This document shows, one piece after another, positions 9,794 to 19,704 of a stretch of DNA of 64,000 bases. The stretch comes from JACPUW01 sp049115495. Lineage in GTDB: Bacteria > Bacteroidota > Bacteroidia > CAILMK01 > JACPUW01. The translations under genes and the position numbers were made by a program. The notes beneath the pieces are model-generated. The model ran no database searches and had not been told where the DNA came from. It saw only the letters and a program-made list of their open reading frames with translations. The DNA is taken from NCBI GenBank assembly GCA_049115495.1, contig JAGDZV010000005.1, positions 443,754 through 507,753 of the forward strand. Direction: 5' to 3'. Position 1 is the first letter of the stretch. Each line of letters starts with the position of its first letter.

Positions 9794-10021
9794 ATTCGTT
9801 TTGGACTACTTAAAAGCTAGTAGTTGGTTTTTAATAGTTTTAAAGGGTAAATAAGAGCTCGATATCATTTTCGCGTACCCCCATGTCCACCCGCAACAAT
9901 GCCAATAATTCTAATATTTAGGTAAATAAATTTAAAGAATTGGACTATTATGTTTCGTCTCCAAAACTTTCCTTTAATGGGTTTTTGTATGCTTGCTGTA
10001 TTACTCATTTTGGTTATTTTT

Positions 10022-11479
10022 TTATTCAGGAATCAACCACCAAAGTGGTCTCATGCGTGCTTTCCATATAAAAACGTAATGCAAAGCTAGTTTTACCCAG
10101 TGCCCTGCAAGGCCAATATCGCCAAACGTTTTTTGAATATTGCGGCCACCACTTGTCTTATACTTTTTATAATCTGGAACAATGGGGAAAGTAGTAATAC
10201 TAATGCCGCTACCTTGTGTAAGTCCATAACCTGCAGATGCAATACACGCAGCACCCATGTTGCCTAATGATCCTTTATGGTGCAGGTCTGTGCTGCCGCT
10301 TTTTATCATTTCTATAATATTATCAGCTACAAGCTTTGCGGTAATACCAGAGGGCATGCCCGTTCTTGGCGGAGAAGGTGATATGGCCGTACCGTTTGCT
10401 GATTGCCTTGGTTTTGAAATGGCATGTGGTGGTGCAAAGGCAATTCCTGGAGCAAATATGTTGTTATAGCTAGGGTTTTGATAAGTTTCAGGCCAATCTT
10501 GTACTGTCCATTCTTCATAAGGCTTGGCCGTATAATCAGCATCAACTACCATAAAGCCCTTAAATAGTTTTTCTGTTATGTCGTTTTCAGATTTATCGTA
10601 GGCTTTAAACCCATGGCCAGAAAATGCCGGAATTAGCATGGCGAAGTCATAGTCTTTTGATTTGAATTCTCCCTCAAGGTTTTCATAATTCACCTTACCC
10701 GGCTCAACCTTATGTACACCAGCACCTAATATCCAATCAATACCACGTTCTTCAAAAACCATCTGCACCATTTCGGCTGACTTCATTTCTTTGCCATTAA
10801 CCTTCATTACCATGCCATCCATGCCAAAATCGCCTAATTCATACTCATTAGAAATCCATGTGATTTCACACATCTCTCTAACTTTATTCCTTTTAAGCTC
10901 CTTTTCAACATTTAAAATGTATTCAAATGCCGCACCTTGGCAGGTAGCTTTAGGGTGGCCTGTGCCAATAAGAATGCGCTGCTTTTTTCCACTTTTGGCT
11001 TTGCTAATTACTTGAGATAGCCCGTGCGCAGCTTCTTTGGCATGGGTATATGTACATACTGAGTACACATTGTTTTTACCTGGATTTAATCCTTCCGTTT
11101 GGTCAAAAGCTAATATGGGTCCGGTGGCATTTATCAAGTAGTTGTACCAAATTCTAATTTGCTCACCTTTTCTTTCGCCTACCACATATTCAGCTAAAAT
11201 ATGTGGTTTTGGTTCTTCTTTGTTTCCTTCGGGGTAAAAGGCAACGGCTTTAGCTTGTGTATACTCAATGCTCTTCTTTTTATAAAGCGGAGCCAAAGGG
11301 AAAATAATTTTTTCTGGGGCCATTCTACCAGTACCTACCCAAATATTTGACGGAATCCATTGGTAATTGCTATTGGGAGACACAACCAATACTTCGTGCT
11401 TTTTAGATAACTTTCGTCTAAGATGAGATGCGGCAGTATGACCAGCAATGCCTGCGCCTAAAACTAAAATTCTCGCCAT
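10022..11479 (-). CDS. FAD-dependent oxidoreductase, sulfide:quinone oxidoreductase-like
   Basis: The N-terminal Rossmann motif is MARILVLGAGIAGHTAASHL (GxGxxG). NATGP follows around residue 117 and a second nucleotide-type segment RILIGTGHP around 170. GHPKATCQGAAFEYI resembles the SQR motif carrying one catalytic Cys. A C-terminal GAACIASAGYG matches the position of the second redox Cys. The 485-residue length and the hydrophobic/aromatic C-terminus (HYVFIWKARMRPLWWLIP), suited to membrane binding, fit SQR-type enzymes that oxidise sulfide and reduce quinone. Which SQR subtype this is, or whether it is a related NADH dehydrogenase-like protein, cannot be settled by eye. It is monocistronic; the neighbours give no further context. 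Confidence 0.8.
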   Translation of the reverse strand: MARILVLGAGIAGHTAASHLRRKLSKKHEVLVVSPNSNYQWIPSNIWVGTGRMAPEKIIFPLAPLYKKKSIEYTQAKAVAFYPEGNKEEPKPHILAEYVVGERKGEQIRIWYNYLINATGPILAFDQTEGLNPGKNNVYSVCTYTHAKEAAHGLSQVISKAKSGKKQRILIGTGHPKATCQGAAFEYILNVEKELKRNKVREMCEITWISNEYELGDFGMDGMVMKVNGKEMKSAEMVQMVFEERGIDWILGAGVHKVEPGKVNYENLEGEFKSKDYDFAMLIPAFSGHGFKAYDKSENDITEKLFKGFMVVDADYTAKPYEEWTVQDWPETYQNPSYNNIFAPGIAFAPPHAISKPRQSANGTAISPSPPRTGMPSGITAKLVADNIIEMIKSGSTDLHHKGSLGNMGAACIASAGYGLTQGSGISITTFPIVPDYKKYKTSGGRNIQKTFGDIGLAGHWVKLALHYVFIWKARMRPLWWLIPE

Positions 11480-11691
11480 TGTTCAATTGTTTTGATTTAG
11501 CGAATATTTCGTTTTCGTAATTCAAAAAATGCGACTTGTGTTACATAAAAAACTGACTTTCATCACCTTGTGATGATTTTTCATTAGTGTTTATTTGGCG
11601 GTTTTAGTATGGTGAAAAACTAAATTGCGAATATTTGAAATCAAATTCAATGATTTAAAGGTTACTTTGGTGCCTATATGCCATCAATGAG

Positions 11692-12681
11692 ATGAACGCA
11701 ATTTCAATGAATAGATTTACAGTGCTCGCAGTATTTATGCTCTACGTTTTGCCATCAAACGGTCAAAGACTTGTAACAAACAATGATCAGTTGCAGGCCA
11801 TTAACCTTGGCTCAAAGCTCAAGGGTATTTTCGAAAGCGTACATAAAGATTTTGTAAAGGGGCGCATAACGGCATATACCAACGATAGCTTCTCAAAAAT
11901 AATGACACCTGAACTTTACAAGCGAGACTTTTTAGGGGCTGAAAAGGAAAATATGTTCGCAGGATGGGGGGCAACCTTTACACCGCTAACTGATTTTTCT
12001 AGTATTGAACAAAAACGTGTTATTACGGCATTTTCGCCTCAATATCAATTAAATATTGATGGACAAGATATTGGTACATTTTCTCATTACTCTTTAAAGG
12101 CGAGTGATATTGAAGCCCGCTTGAATAAAGATGAATTTGAAATGTTGGTAACACTGATAAACCTATCTGAACATATGGCATCAAATAACCCTGTAATAAA
12201 TACTTCTTTTGTATTTAAAGATGGAGAAATTCTGCTTGACTCTTTGCCATACCCTAAAAGCCCAAAGCTTGATGAGTGGACACATGGCTACAAGCAGGTG
12301 TTGCTTTTGCAAAAAGATCTAGAGCCTATAATTGATGCGGTGAGTAATACGCTTATTGAGAATTTGAATGATGCCTTAGCCGGTAATAGTGCCGTTTTAC
12401 CTTGCTATTTAGATAAAAAACGTAAGGTTAAAATTGAACATTATGGTAGACATAAGCCATTTGCCCAAGAACTAAAAACATACAAAGAGAACCCAAGCGT
12501 TGCAGGAAATTATATTGAAGAAATAAAGCTGATTTGGCCTAGACTAGATAACCTTGAAGAAGTATATATTGATAAGGGTATGGCTGAATTAAAAATGCAA
12601 GAGCGAACAGTGTATATGGTTGAAGAAGACCTTAAAAAAGAATTGCCCGCATGGATGGTACATGTCTTGTCAAATAACTAG
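11692..12681 (+). CDS. Secreted protein of unknown function, paralogue of the 8767 gene
   Basis: The 329-residue product has a signal peptide (FTVLAVFMLYVLPSNG). An internal ATG at 11707 immediately precedes the signal core and is an alternative start. It shares with the 8767 product the pattern VLPCYLDKKRKVKIEHYGRH followed by KPFAQ, the DG(Q/V)D(I/L)G segment, and an acidic C-terminal VEEDLKKELPAWMVHVL. There is no transmembrane helix beyond the signal peptide and no recognised domain. It ends one base before the convergent gene at 12683. Confidence 0.8.
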   Translation: MNAISMNRFTVLAVFMLYVLPSNGQRLVTNNDQLQAINLGSKLKGIFESVHKDFVKGRITAYTNDSFSKIMTPELYKRDFLGAEKENMFAGWGATFTPLTDFSSIEQKRVITAFSPQYQLNIDGQDIGTFSHYSLKASDIEARLNKDEFEMLVTLINLSEHMASNNPVINTSFVFKDGEILLDSLPYPKSPKLDEWTHGYKQVLLLQKDLEPIIDAVSNTLIENLNDALAGNSAVLPCYLDKKRKVKIEHYGRHKPFAQELKTYKENPSVAGNYIEEIKLIWPRLDNLEEVYIDKGMAELKMQERTVYMVEEDLKKELPAWMVHVLSNN

Positions 12682-12682
12682 A

Positions 12683-14443
12683 TCAATCATCTTTGCCGTA
12701 GTAATCAAGTATACTTTCTAGCAATTGCTTTTGACTTAAAATATAGCTCGGATTTTGGTTTAGAGCTTTAAGATCATTCAATTCATTATCTAGGTTTTGA
12801 AGCGTTACATCTGCCATTTCTAGTGCCTTTGCCTTTTCTCCAGCGTTAAATAGTATTTGTGTAAACCTAACCCCATTTAGCAAATACGGGCAAGATTTGT
12901 TGGGTATTACCTTATTAGCAAATTCAATAACAATTTTGGCGCTATCAGATCCGGTGCTATCATCGTAGTATTTGGCCAATCTAAAAAAAAGTTGGCGCTG
13001 GTTCCAAAGTTGGCTTTTCTCAACTTGGTGTATATGTTTTATGCTACTCCAATCTAGCTCAAGAGTTAGTTTATTAAATAATTGCTGAGGCGCATCAATG
13101 TAACCGGTACCATTATAGTCTTGCTTTTTGTATGGTGTAAGCTGATATACGAAGCCTTGTAGTTTACAGTGGTCTTGTAAACCCGCAAAAGAACGGGGCT
13201 CTACTCCAAAACCAAAGCAAATTGGTCTATCCCAAAAATTGGTATTGATGATATCGTATAATATTAGGTCGCTGCGGGTTAAGTAACTCTTATTTGCTCT
13301 AAAGCTAAAAAGGTCCGCAACGTTATAATAGTCTCCATAAACGGTATGCACAGTACTGCCATTATACTCTTGGGTATTCTTGTCGTCAGCAGCATATTCA
13401 ATTAGGTCATCAATAGAAACTTCAAAACCCTGATTAATCACTTGAAAATACGGCCTTGCTTCATTGTCAAAAATCGAAAGCTTGGTTTTAAACTCAATGC
13501 CTTCTCTTTTGAGCATGTCCATATAGGCCACATTATTTAGTAAGTTCAGGTTTATCACTTTTACATCTTTTCTAAAACCCAATTGCTCTTGTACATACAA
13601 CAAGGGGTAGGTGTCGTTATCTCCGTATGTAAACAAAATGGCATTTAAAGGGCAAGAGCTTAAGTAATTCTTTGCTGCGCTAATGTTGTAATCGTCATAC
13701 AAGTTTGCGTTCAAGAATTTTAAAGCTTCTTCTTTATTCTGGTAAATAAGTAAATCAAGATATGCGGTTAAATAGCCATTTGAAACCTTTGTGTTAATAG
13801 AACCTACAATTGTTTCAAAGTTGGGATCTTTGGAATTAATAAGTTCATAGTGCTTAATAGCATTTTTTCTGGCTTTTGTATAGGTCGCTATTTGGGCTTT
13901 TGATAATGAATTTCCGCCTGATTTGAATTCAAAAATATTTTCAGAATTAGCAAATTCAGAGTTATTGAATAAATAGCCTGTAGCTAGTGAAGAATAGGCT
14001 CTGCCTAGCGCATAAAGCTCTTCATTACTAAGCCCCTTCTTTTTTTCAAAAGTTTCGATAACATCATTCTCCCACCCAACATATCCGTAAAAAATGTTTG
14101 ATCGAAACAAGTGTTCAGGATGCCTTTGTTTTAGTTCTCCGTGCAGTCCAAAGTGGAACTTTATGTTTTCAAGTATAGGAAAAGAAATCTCCTTAAAGAC
14201 ATTAAGCTCTTGGCTCCAATAATGTTCGCTTTTTACCTTTTCAAGGTTCGAGTAGTTTACTTCACTCACCCACCATCCATTAGGCCTTTTTTCAAATTGC
14301 AAGTATGAGGTAGGTTGTCCACTATAAGTGGAGCAGAACTGATTTAGAACCGAGTCAAGATCTGGAAAATCTGCATAAGAACTTTGAGCAAATGCAAAAA
14401 AGGGTGCATATGCAATTAGGCTAAATACTAATCTCTTTACCAA
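12683..14443 (-). CDS. Secreted protein resembling the soluble C-terminal region of DUF2723 (GT117-type) proteins
   Basis: The 586-residue product has a signal peptide (MVKRLVFSLIAYAPFFAFA). Around residues 262-300 the segment CPLNAILFTYGDNDTYPLLY, followed by FRKDVKVINLNLLNN, matches the very conserved motif in the C-terminal soluble part of DUF2723/GT117 membrane proteins of Bacteroidota (CxxNAILFTxGDNDTxPL). The multi-span glycosyltransferase half is absent, so this is not a complete glycosyltransferase of that family. The flanking regions are helical and TPR-like. It could be a stand-alone periplasmic partner domain. The function is unknown. Confidence 0.75.
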   Translation of the reverse strand: MVKRLVFSLIAYAPFFAFAQSSYADFPDLDSVLNQFCSTYSGQPTSYLQFEKRPNGWWVSEVNYSNLEKVKSEHYWSQELNVFKEISFPILENIKFHFGLHGELKQRHPEHLFRSNIFYGYVGWENDVIETFEKKKGLSNEELYALGRAYSSLATGYLFNNSEFANSENIFEFKSGGNSLSKAQIATYTKARKNAIKHYELINSKDPNFETIVGSINTKVSNGYLTAYLDLLIYQNKEEALKFLNANLYDDYNISAAKNYLSSCPLNAILFTYGDNDTYPLLYVQEQLGFRKDVKVINLNLLNNVAYMDMLKREGIEFKTKLSIFDNEARPYFQVINQGFEVSIDDLIEYAADDKNTQEYNGSTVHTVYGDYYNVADLFSFRANKSYLTRSDLILYDIINTNFWDRPICFGFGVEPRSFAGLQDHCKLQGFVYQLTPYKKQDYNGTGYIDAPQQLFNKLTLELDWSSIKHIHQVEKSQLWNQRQLFFRLAKYYDDSTGSDSAKIVIEFANKVIPNKSCPYLLNGVRFTQILFNAGEKAKALEMADVTLQNLDNELNDLKALNQNPSYILSQKQLLESILDYYGKDD

Positions 14444-14635
14444 TGAATTCTCTTTAATTGCCGTAAATATCGACCATAAAAGGAATACACCTTGTTAAAT
14501 TCTATTTATGAGTGCAATCAGTCGTTAATCAATGCGCCTAAAAAAGGGCAAACAACTGAAGCTAGCTAAGAAATAACTACCGAGGCATGCACATACCCCG
14601 GTAGTTTGGATTGGTATGGTAAAGAGTTTGGTAAC

Positions 14636-14887
14636 TTATTCGTCTTCGTTCATCATGAACAAATAGGTAAAGCTTAAGTACGTTGTGGCCATAAGACCCA
14701 AGATTACAGCGCTAAATGCCAATACGGTTGAAAAAAGAAGGTTAAGGCCTGGCATGGTTTGGGCCATGGCATTAAAACCAAAAGTTGCATATAAGCTTAA
14801 AAGTATGGCAGGCACTACGCCTACGGTTAAAACTATCTTGTTGTTTCTGTTCCAAAAGTTTTGTTGTGTCTCTTTAATGTTTTTCAT
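14636..14887 (-). CDS. Small two-helix inner membrane protein
   Basis: The ATG at 14887 (MKNIKETQQNFWNRNNKI) gives 83 residues. Upstream in-frame residues are less protein-like, so the longer frame from 14941 is less likely. Two hydrophobic segments (VLTVGVVPAILLSLYATFGF and LNLLFSTVLAFSAVILGL) are separated by a short loop, and the protein ends in an acidic NEDE tail. I recognise no family. It is a stand-alone gene. Confidence 0.65.
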   Translation of the reverse strand: MKNIKETQQNFWNRNNKIVLTVGVVPAILLSLYATFGFNAMAQTMPGLNLLFSTVLAFSAVILGLMATTYLSFTYLFMMNEDE

Positions 14888-15222
14888 GTCGATAAAATTT
14901 AGAGGGTTAACAAAAGCAGCTTTGTGCTGCATAAAAATCATCTTATTGTTTTAATAGCCTGATGATTATTGTTTTCATTGCTTTTACAACGCAAATTTAT
15001 AGCAATAGTTTTCATACAAACCAATAAAAATCTTCATGAATATTGAGTGTGTAACTAGCTGTAATAGAATATTTAAGATAAAATGGATAGTGTCAAGAAT
15101 ACTATAATAAGCTTGCTTAATATTTAGGCCGATTTATTAGGGTAAATATTACAATATTGAAAATAAGTTAATTAGTTGTTTTGAAATGAAAAAAATATCT
15201 GAGTAAACAATTTATTTTGGAA
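14888..15222. other. Intergenic stretch without a recognisable gene
   Basis: This A+T-rich segment upstream of the small membrane protein and downstream of the barrel protein shows no convincing ORF, tRNA or strong hairpin. It presumably holds the promoter of the small membrane protein. Confidence 0.5.
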
Positions 15223-16500
15223 TTAAAAGATTTGATAGGCAAATCTTCCGAATAAACTTAGGTTATGATTGAGTTCAACGGTGCCAGATTGATCTTGTAA
15301 TCTGCTTAGATTAAAGCTGCCACCGATTTGATATTGTAATCTGCGATTGATAAAAACATCTAATGTAATGCCAGTGTTAAAGCCAATAGATTGGTTGTCG
15401 GTAAATAGAGCATAACGTCCATTGGTTCTCCAATTAAGACTAGTACGGGTTGATGGGAACCATTGTAACTGATAGGCCGCAGCAAGGTTTGAGTTTTGGG
15501 CAAATCCTGAGGCCACATTAACATCATTGGGGTAATTTATTGTTCTATTAACTAGTGCATCGCCATAGCTTAGGCTAATGCTTAATTGCTGGTGTAAATG
15601 AAGGTTTACAGGTAAATGATATTCGTATCTTAAAGTTGCAAAGTATTGTAGTGCTTGCAAAGTTTGGTCAATATTGTCTAATGAGTCACTTACTCTAAAC
15701 CTATAATCGTTCTCAGCATTTTGGTTAATTACAAATTCAATTCTAGAACCACTTAAAACATTTCGTCTGGGGGCAAAAAAGTATTGGTCATTTAAGGTAG
15801 TATAGTATTCAAGGGCATTTATAGCAATGCTGTTTTTAGCCATTACTGAGTCTAAGGATTTAATCCTTCTTATGTTGTAAAACCTTGGTTCAAAAAACCT
15901 ACTCCTATCTTCAACGGCCATTGTTCTTGCCAGTTTTAAGAGAACATCTTCTGGAATGTCATTAGATATTGCACCTGATTTTTTGAGTGCTTCATTCATA
16001 AAGCCAGCTCTAATGGCCCAGTCAATAGGCTCAAGTCGTCCTCTTCCTATGCTAATACTAGTTCGGTTACTAGCAAATGTTCTTCGGTAAGTTGTAAATC
16101 CATCTTCATTATCTGTTATTCTATAGTTATTACTAAAACTTGAGTTATTCCAAATTCTAAAAAAGAAGTACTTATTGTTATATCTTGTATGGTCAATTGA
16201 AAAACCCGTGCCGGTGCTATTTATTGCTCTACTAATATTTTGAACGTATAATTCATTTCCTATGTAGACATTGTAAAACGTTTGCCTATACCGGTAGTTC
16301 TTGTAGCCATTAAGTCTTAAGTTAATTGGAAATTCCAAGTTATATCCTGGGTTTAAGCTATTTGATCTATAACTAAAATCACTTGATAAGATGAATTGAT
16401 GAAGCTCAACATCTGGTAGGGCTAAGTCCTTAAAGGTTTTTATTTGTGCAAATGAGCTTGTTGTTAATAATAGGAGTAGGTAAGGGAGTACTTTTTTCAT
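15223..16500 (-). CDS. Putative outer-membrane beta-barrel protein
   Basis: The ATG at 16500 directly precedes a signal peptide (MKKVLPYLLLLLTTSSFAQ), giving 425 residues. The mature part is rich in alternating aromatic and polar strands (NKYFFFRIWNNSSFSNNYRI, LRYEYHLPVNLHLHQQLSIS) and ends in Phe (FGRFAYQIF), the usual outer-membrane barrel signature. No specific porin or receptor family is recognised. A helical region around residues 170-215 may be a periplasmic or extracellular loop. Confidence 0.75.
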   Translation of the reverse strand: MKKVLPYLLLLLTTSSFAQIKTFKDLALPDVELHQFILSSDFSYRSNSLNPGYNLEFPINLRLNGYKNYRYRQTFYNVYIGNELYVQNISRAINSTGTGFSIDHTRYNNKYFFFRIWNNSSFSNNYRITDNEDGFTTYRRTFASNRTSISIGRGRLEPIDWAIRAGFMNEALKKSGAISNDIPEDVLLKLARTMAVEDRSRFFEPRFYNIRRIKSLDSVMAKNSIAINALEYYTTLNDQYFFAPRRNVLSGSRIEFVINQNAENDYRFRVSDSLDNIDQTLQALQYFATLRYEYHLPVNLHLHQQLSISLSYGDALVNRTINYPNDVNVASGFAQNSNLAAAYQLQWFPSTRTSLNWRTNGRYALFTDNQSIGFNTGITLDVFINRRLQYQIGGSFNLSRLQDQSGTVELNHNLSLFGRFAYQIF

Positions 16501-16673
16501 GTATAGTTTTTTAGGCCGCAGTTTTGCCAAATATAGTGCCTGTTAACACTTTGTTTAATTTCAGGGTGTTTGAGCTGATTTTACAATGAGACATATATTC
16601 AGTATATGATACAGTGTGCGTAAAATGTAGTGCCAAGGTGTTCTTTCATTTAAATTCGTAAAAACCACTTTTT

Positions 16674-17162
16674 GTGAAAACTTATCATATAATTATTCTC
16701 TTGGTATTTATTGCATTTAGGTCAAATGGACAAAGAAATGTGCCACTTGAGAATACAACAAAGCTCAATAGCATTGGTGGTAACCTTTTTATGCTACCAG
16801 TTGATGGTGATTACGGAGTTGTTTTAGGGATGAGTGTTTTTTATAAAAGAATGCCTGAACGAAGGTTTTTCTTAACCCCACAGGCTAGGTTGGGAATGTT
16901 TTCAGACGGGTATGATAGAGTCGATTATGCCGCAATTGGTGTAGCTGCCGGAATTGGGTTCAAGTATTTTACAACCGAATTGAATTTAGAAGGCGCAATT
17001 GGATTGACCACCTTCGGAGAAAAAAGAGTGGCGTTATTTCCTTTACCTACCCTTGTTTTTACTACAAAGCCAATTTTTAACAGGCTATATTTTCAATTTT
17101 ATGCACCAATTCCCGTAAGGCCTTATGCCATAATATCAGGTTCGTTTGGTTACCGTTTTTAG
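16674..17162 (+). CDS. Small outer-membrane beta-barrel-like protein
   Basis: It uses a GTG start at 16674 followed by a signal peptide (KTYHIIILLVFIAFRSNG). The 162-residue product has alternating strands and a terminal SGSFGYRF, a C-terminal aromatic barrel signal. No named family is evident. It is transcribed divergently from the barrel gene at 15223-16500. Confidence 0.65.
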   Translation: MKTYHIIILLVFIAFRSNGQRNVPLENTTKLNSIGGNLFMLPVDGDYGVVLGMSVFYKRMPERRFFLTPQARLGMFSDGYDRVDYAAIGVAAGIGFKYFTTELNLEGAIGLTTFGEKRVALFPLPTLVFTTKPIFNRLYFQFYAPIPVRPYAIISGSFGYRF

Positions 17163-17198
17163 TCTCCAATTCTAATATTAGTATTTTGTGCGCTTCTT

Positions 17199-19196
17199 TT
17201 AACTAATAACTAACCGTTTTACAATCGGTTTGCCATTTATATTCATTCGGATTATATATGTACCAGGACTAAGGTTGCCCTGCAACTCAATATTGATCTC
17301 ATTTTGTCCGTTATTTATAACATGCGAATTATTATAAATCAAAGCACCACTATTGCTAAATATTTCAATTGTAGCATTTGTGATTCCATTATAATTAAAA
17401 GCAAGGTAGAAGTTTGGATTTTGGCTTTTAACAGGGTTAGGGAAAAGCGAAATATTGGTTTTTGGGTTGCCTAAAGGTTCTGACTCAAATACGGTAGAAT
17501 CTAAATTGCTATACCATACATCATCTTTCTTTTTTAATGTTGAATCGGCTTTAGAGTAGTATGCGATCTGGTTTTTAGAAGTATCTTCAATTTCAACAGA
17601 AGCGTAAAGCTCATAGGCTGTTGAGTCGGTTTCAAATACTTCTATTGAGTCTTTTGATAAGGGGTTTAGACAAACATAGCCGTTGATGTACCCGCCTGTT
17701 AAAGGGTAATTGGGATCTCTAGGCGCCAAGTCAAAATGCTGCCCCAAGTATTTACCTACATTTTTATAGTTATCCGCTAAATAAAGGTTTCTTCCATCGG
17801 CACTTGATAAAAAGCCACCCAAAGAACGGTAATACAAAGATGAACTACCCATTCTTTTTCTTTCTAATAGTTGTCCTTTCTCATTCAGTTTTAAGAGATA
17901 ACTATACCCCATGTTTTGATTATAGGGGTAGCTAATAGAATCCCCGCTTGAGTGAATGAAGGTGCTTTTTCCTCGCACAAATACTATGGCATACATAGTG
18001 CCGTCGTTCATCTCTTCAATATCAACAAAGTCACAATTCATGTCAGCTTTAATGCATAAATACCAATCGATTTGCCCATTACTTTTGAGTTTGCACAATG
18101 CCTTTACTTTTCCATTTCGGTAATGAGAAAAACGTTTGCCATTCAGCTCAATATCTTTTCTGATTCTATTTGTTGCGTAATAGGGAAGTACAATTTCATA
18201 ATTTTCAGCTTTTGATGCAAAAGCGCGTGCATGATGGCCAAAAATTGACGGTTGGGCGCTGGGTTTCCTATCTATTAGTTTTCCGGTTTTTGATGAAAAA
18301 ATGTAGCGACTTATTACAAATTGATCTTCGTTCTCATATTTGTCTAATTCCTTGATTTCTTTTCTAGTGCCATCTAGATATAAGAAGAAGTACCAATGCC
18401 TATTAGCTAAGGCTTCAACACATATATCTCCATTTTCTGTTAACCAAAAATCTCCAGGGCCAAAATCATCACCTGATCGGGTAATCCATTTAATTTCACC
18501 TATGCTATCAATTTTAGCCAGTACAAACTTATGGCGACCGATAAAGTATTCTTTTCGGTTTTGGGCGAATAAAATATCGTCAAATACTAGGGTATGGGTT
18601 GGGGTATAAACCCAAGCGTATGTGTTACCTTTTTTATCACAAACTATCTTTTTGCAAAAGGCATTATCCCAACTTAAGCCAGTTTTAACCCAAAGTAGTT
18701 CCCCGTCATACTTGTATTTGGCAATAAAGAAACGGTGCAGGCTGCGCTTATAGCTTTCCATCATTTCTAATGGAATGTATTTGTTATTTCCCTTAGTGCT
18801 TGTAAAGAGTGCATCGTGCTTAAAGCTTCCGCCAATGTAGTAGTTATTGTCACTATCAAATTCAAGGCAATGGGCATAAATGGCCTCTTTACTCTTTATA
18901 CTTAGGTGCCAATTTACACCACCTTTACTGTTGTATTGGCAAAGGTGCATATTGGGGTAGCCCAGCAAAGTGTCATTGCCTTCAACAATAATACTAGAAC
19001 CTTTGGTTTGTATTATGCCTCCCGCTTTTTGGTCAATGGCTGAAATAACCAAGGCATTGCCTTCTTTATCAGCTTTAAGTTGGCTAATACGCACATCTTT
19101 ATCCCCCCTTTGTTGTGCAAGCCAGCTATTTTGTGCATTACAGCAACTTATCGCAAACGCGAATAAAAATATTATCGAAGTGCGCAGAATTATCAT
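17199..19196 (-). CDS. Secreted propeller-like protein with T9SS type A sorting domain
   Basis: The 665-residue product has a signal peptide (SIIFLFAFAISCCNAQ). Repeated blocks of the SBBP/beta-propeller type follow, each of the form FDSDNNYYIGGSF, CDKKGNTYAWVYT, LTENGDICVEA. The C-terminal domain begins ISLFPNPVKS and ends PIVKRLVIS, a good T9SS type A (Por secretion) domain, so secretion through the outer membrane is expected. The biological role is unknown; proteins of this architecture are common Bacteroidota surface proteins. It converges with the small barrel gene. Confidence 0.88.
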   Translation of the reverse strand: MIILRTSIIFLFAFAISCCNAQNSWLAQQRGDKDVRISQLKADKEGNALVISAIDQKAGGIIQTKGSSIIVEGNDTLLGYPNMHLCQYNSKGGVNWHLSIKSKEAIYAHCLEFDSDNNYYIGGSFKHDALFTSTKGNNKYIPLEMMESYKRSLHRFFIAKYKYDGELLWVKTGLSWDNAFCKKIVCDKKGNTYAWVYTPTHTLVFDDILFAQNRKEYFIGRHKFVLAKIDSIGEIKWITRSGDDFGPGDFWLTENGDICVEALANRHWYFFLYLDGTRKEIKELDKYENEDQFVISRYIFSSKTGKLIDRKPSAQPSIFGHHARAFASKAENYEIVLPYYATNRIRKDIELNGKRFSHYRNGKVKALCKLKSNGQIDWYLCIKADMNCDFVDIEEMNDGTMYAIVFVRGKSTFIHSSGDSISYPYNQNMGYSYLLKLNEKGQLLERKRMGSSSLYYRSLGGFLSSADGRNLYLADNYKNVGKYLGQHFDLAPRDPNYPLTGGYINGYVCLNPLSKDSIEVFETDSTAYELYASVEIEDTSKNQIAYYSKADSTLKKKDDVWYSNLDSTVFESEPLGNPKTNISLFPNPVKSQNPNFYLAFNYNGITNATIEIFSNSGALIYNNSHVINNGQNEINIELQGNLSPGTYIIRMNINGKPIVKRLVIS

Positions 19197-19275
19197 GCCA
19201 TAAATATGAGATTTAAAGCTGGTTTAGCCGCGACTGGGTTTATAAGTGAAAAAAAGTGGTATTGGCTGAGCTATT

Positions 19276-19590
19276 CTATCTAGCTTGCATTTTACTCACC
19301 ATTGAGCTTACTTTCGATTTAACTTTATCTGCGGCAAGTCCAATAGCTTTCTCCTTTGTTTCGCCGTTGCTTGAAACCATAACCGGTTGACGATTTTCAA
19401 CTCGAGCTTCTATTTTACAAAGAATATCATCTGTACCACTTTTATCAGCATTTTGGTCAGACAAGTGTACTTCAATACGAGTAATATGGTTTGCCAAATG
19501 CTTTAAAGTAGCTTTTAGTTTTTCTGATACAAATTTTTCAAGGGCTTGATTGCCATCTATATGCTTATCGGTATTGAGTTGAATGTTCAT
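19276..19590 (-). CDS. hpf: Ribosome hibernation-promoting factor / RaiA family
   Basis: The 104-residue product MNIQLNTDKHIDGNQALEKF has the short HPF/RaiA fold (beta-alpha-beta-beta-beta-alpha). The strand ITRIEVHLSD is conserved, as is a basic C-terminal helix ending VSSMVSKMQAR. Proteins of this family bind the 30S decoding region and inactivate ribosomes in stationary phase. The length corresponds to the short form, without the dimerisation domain of long HPF. It is stand-alone and upstream of the T9SS cargo gene. Confidence 0.88.
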   Translation of the reverse strand: MNIQLNTDKHIDGNQALEKFVSEKLKATLKHLANHITRIEVHLSDQNADKSGTDDILCKIEARVENRQPVMVSSNGETKEKAIGLAADKVKSKVSSMVSKMQAR

Positions 19591-19704
19591 TTTGCGAGTT
19601 TTATTTTACAATCCCAAAGGTACTCCACTAGTTGTTAAAATCAGATGACAAACCAAATATGACACTATTTTTCGATAGATTTCATTAGTGAGATCTTGTG
19701 GAAG

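Noticed and set aside
12683..14443. Full GT117 glycosyltransferase
   Set aside because: No multi-span membrane domain or catalytic N-terminal half is present; only the soluble C-terminal motif matches.
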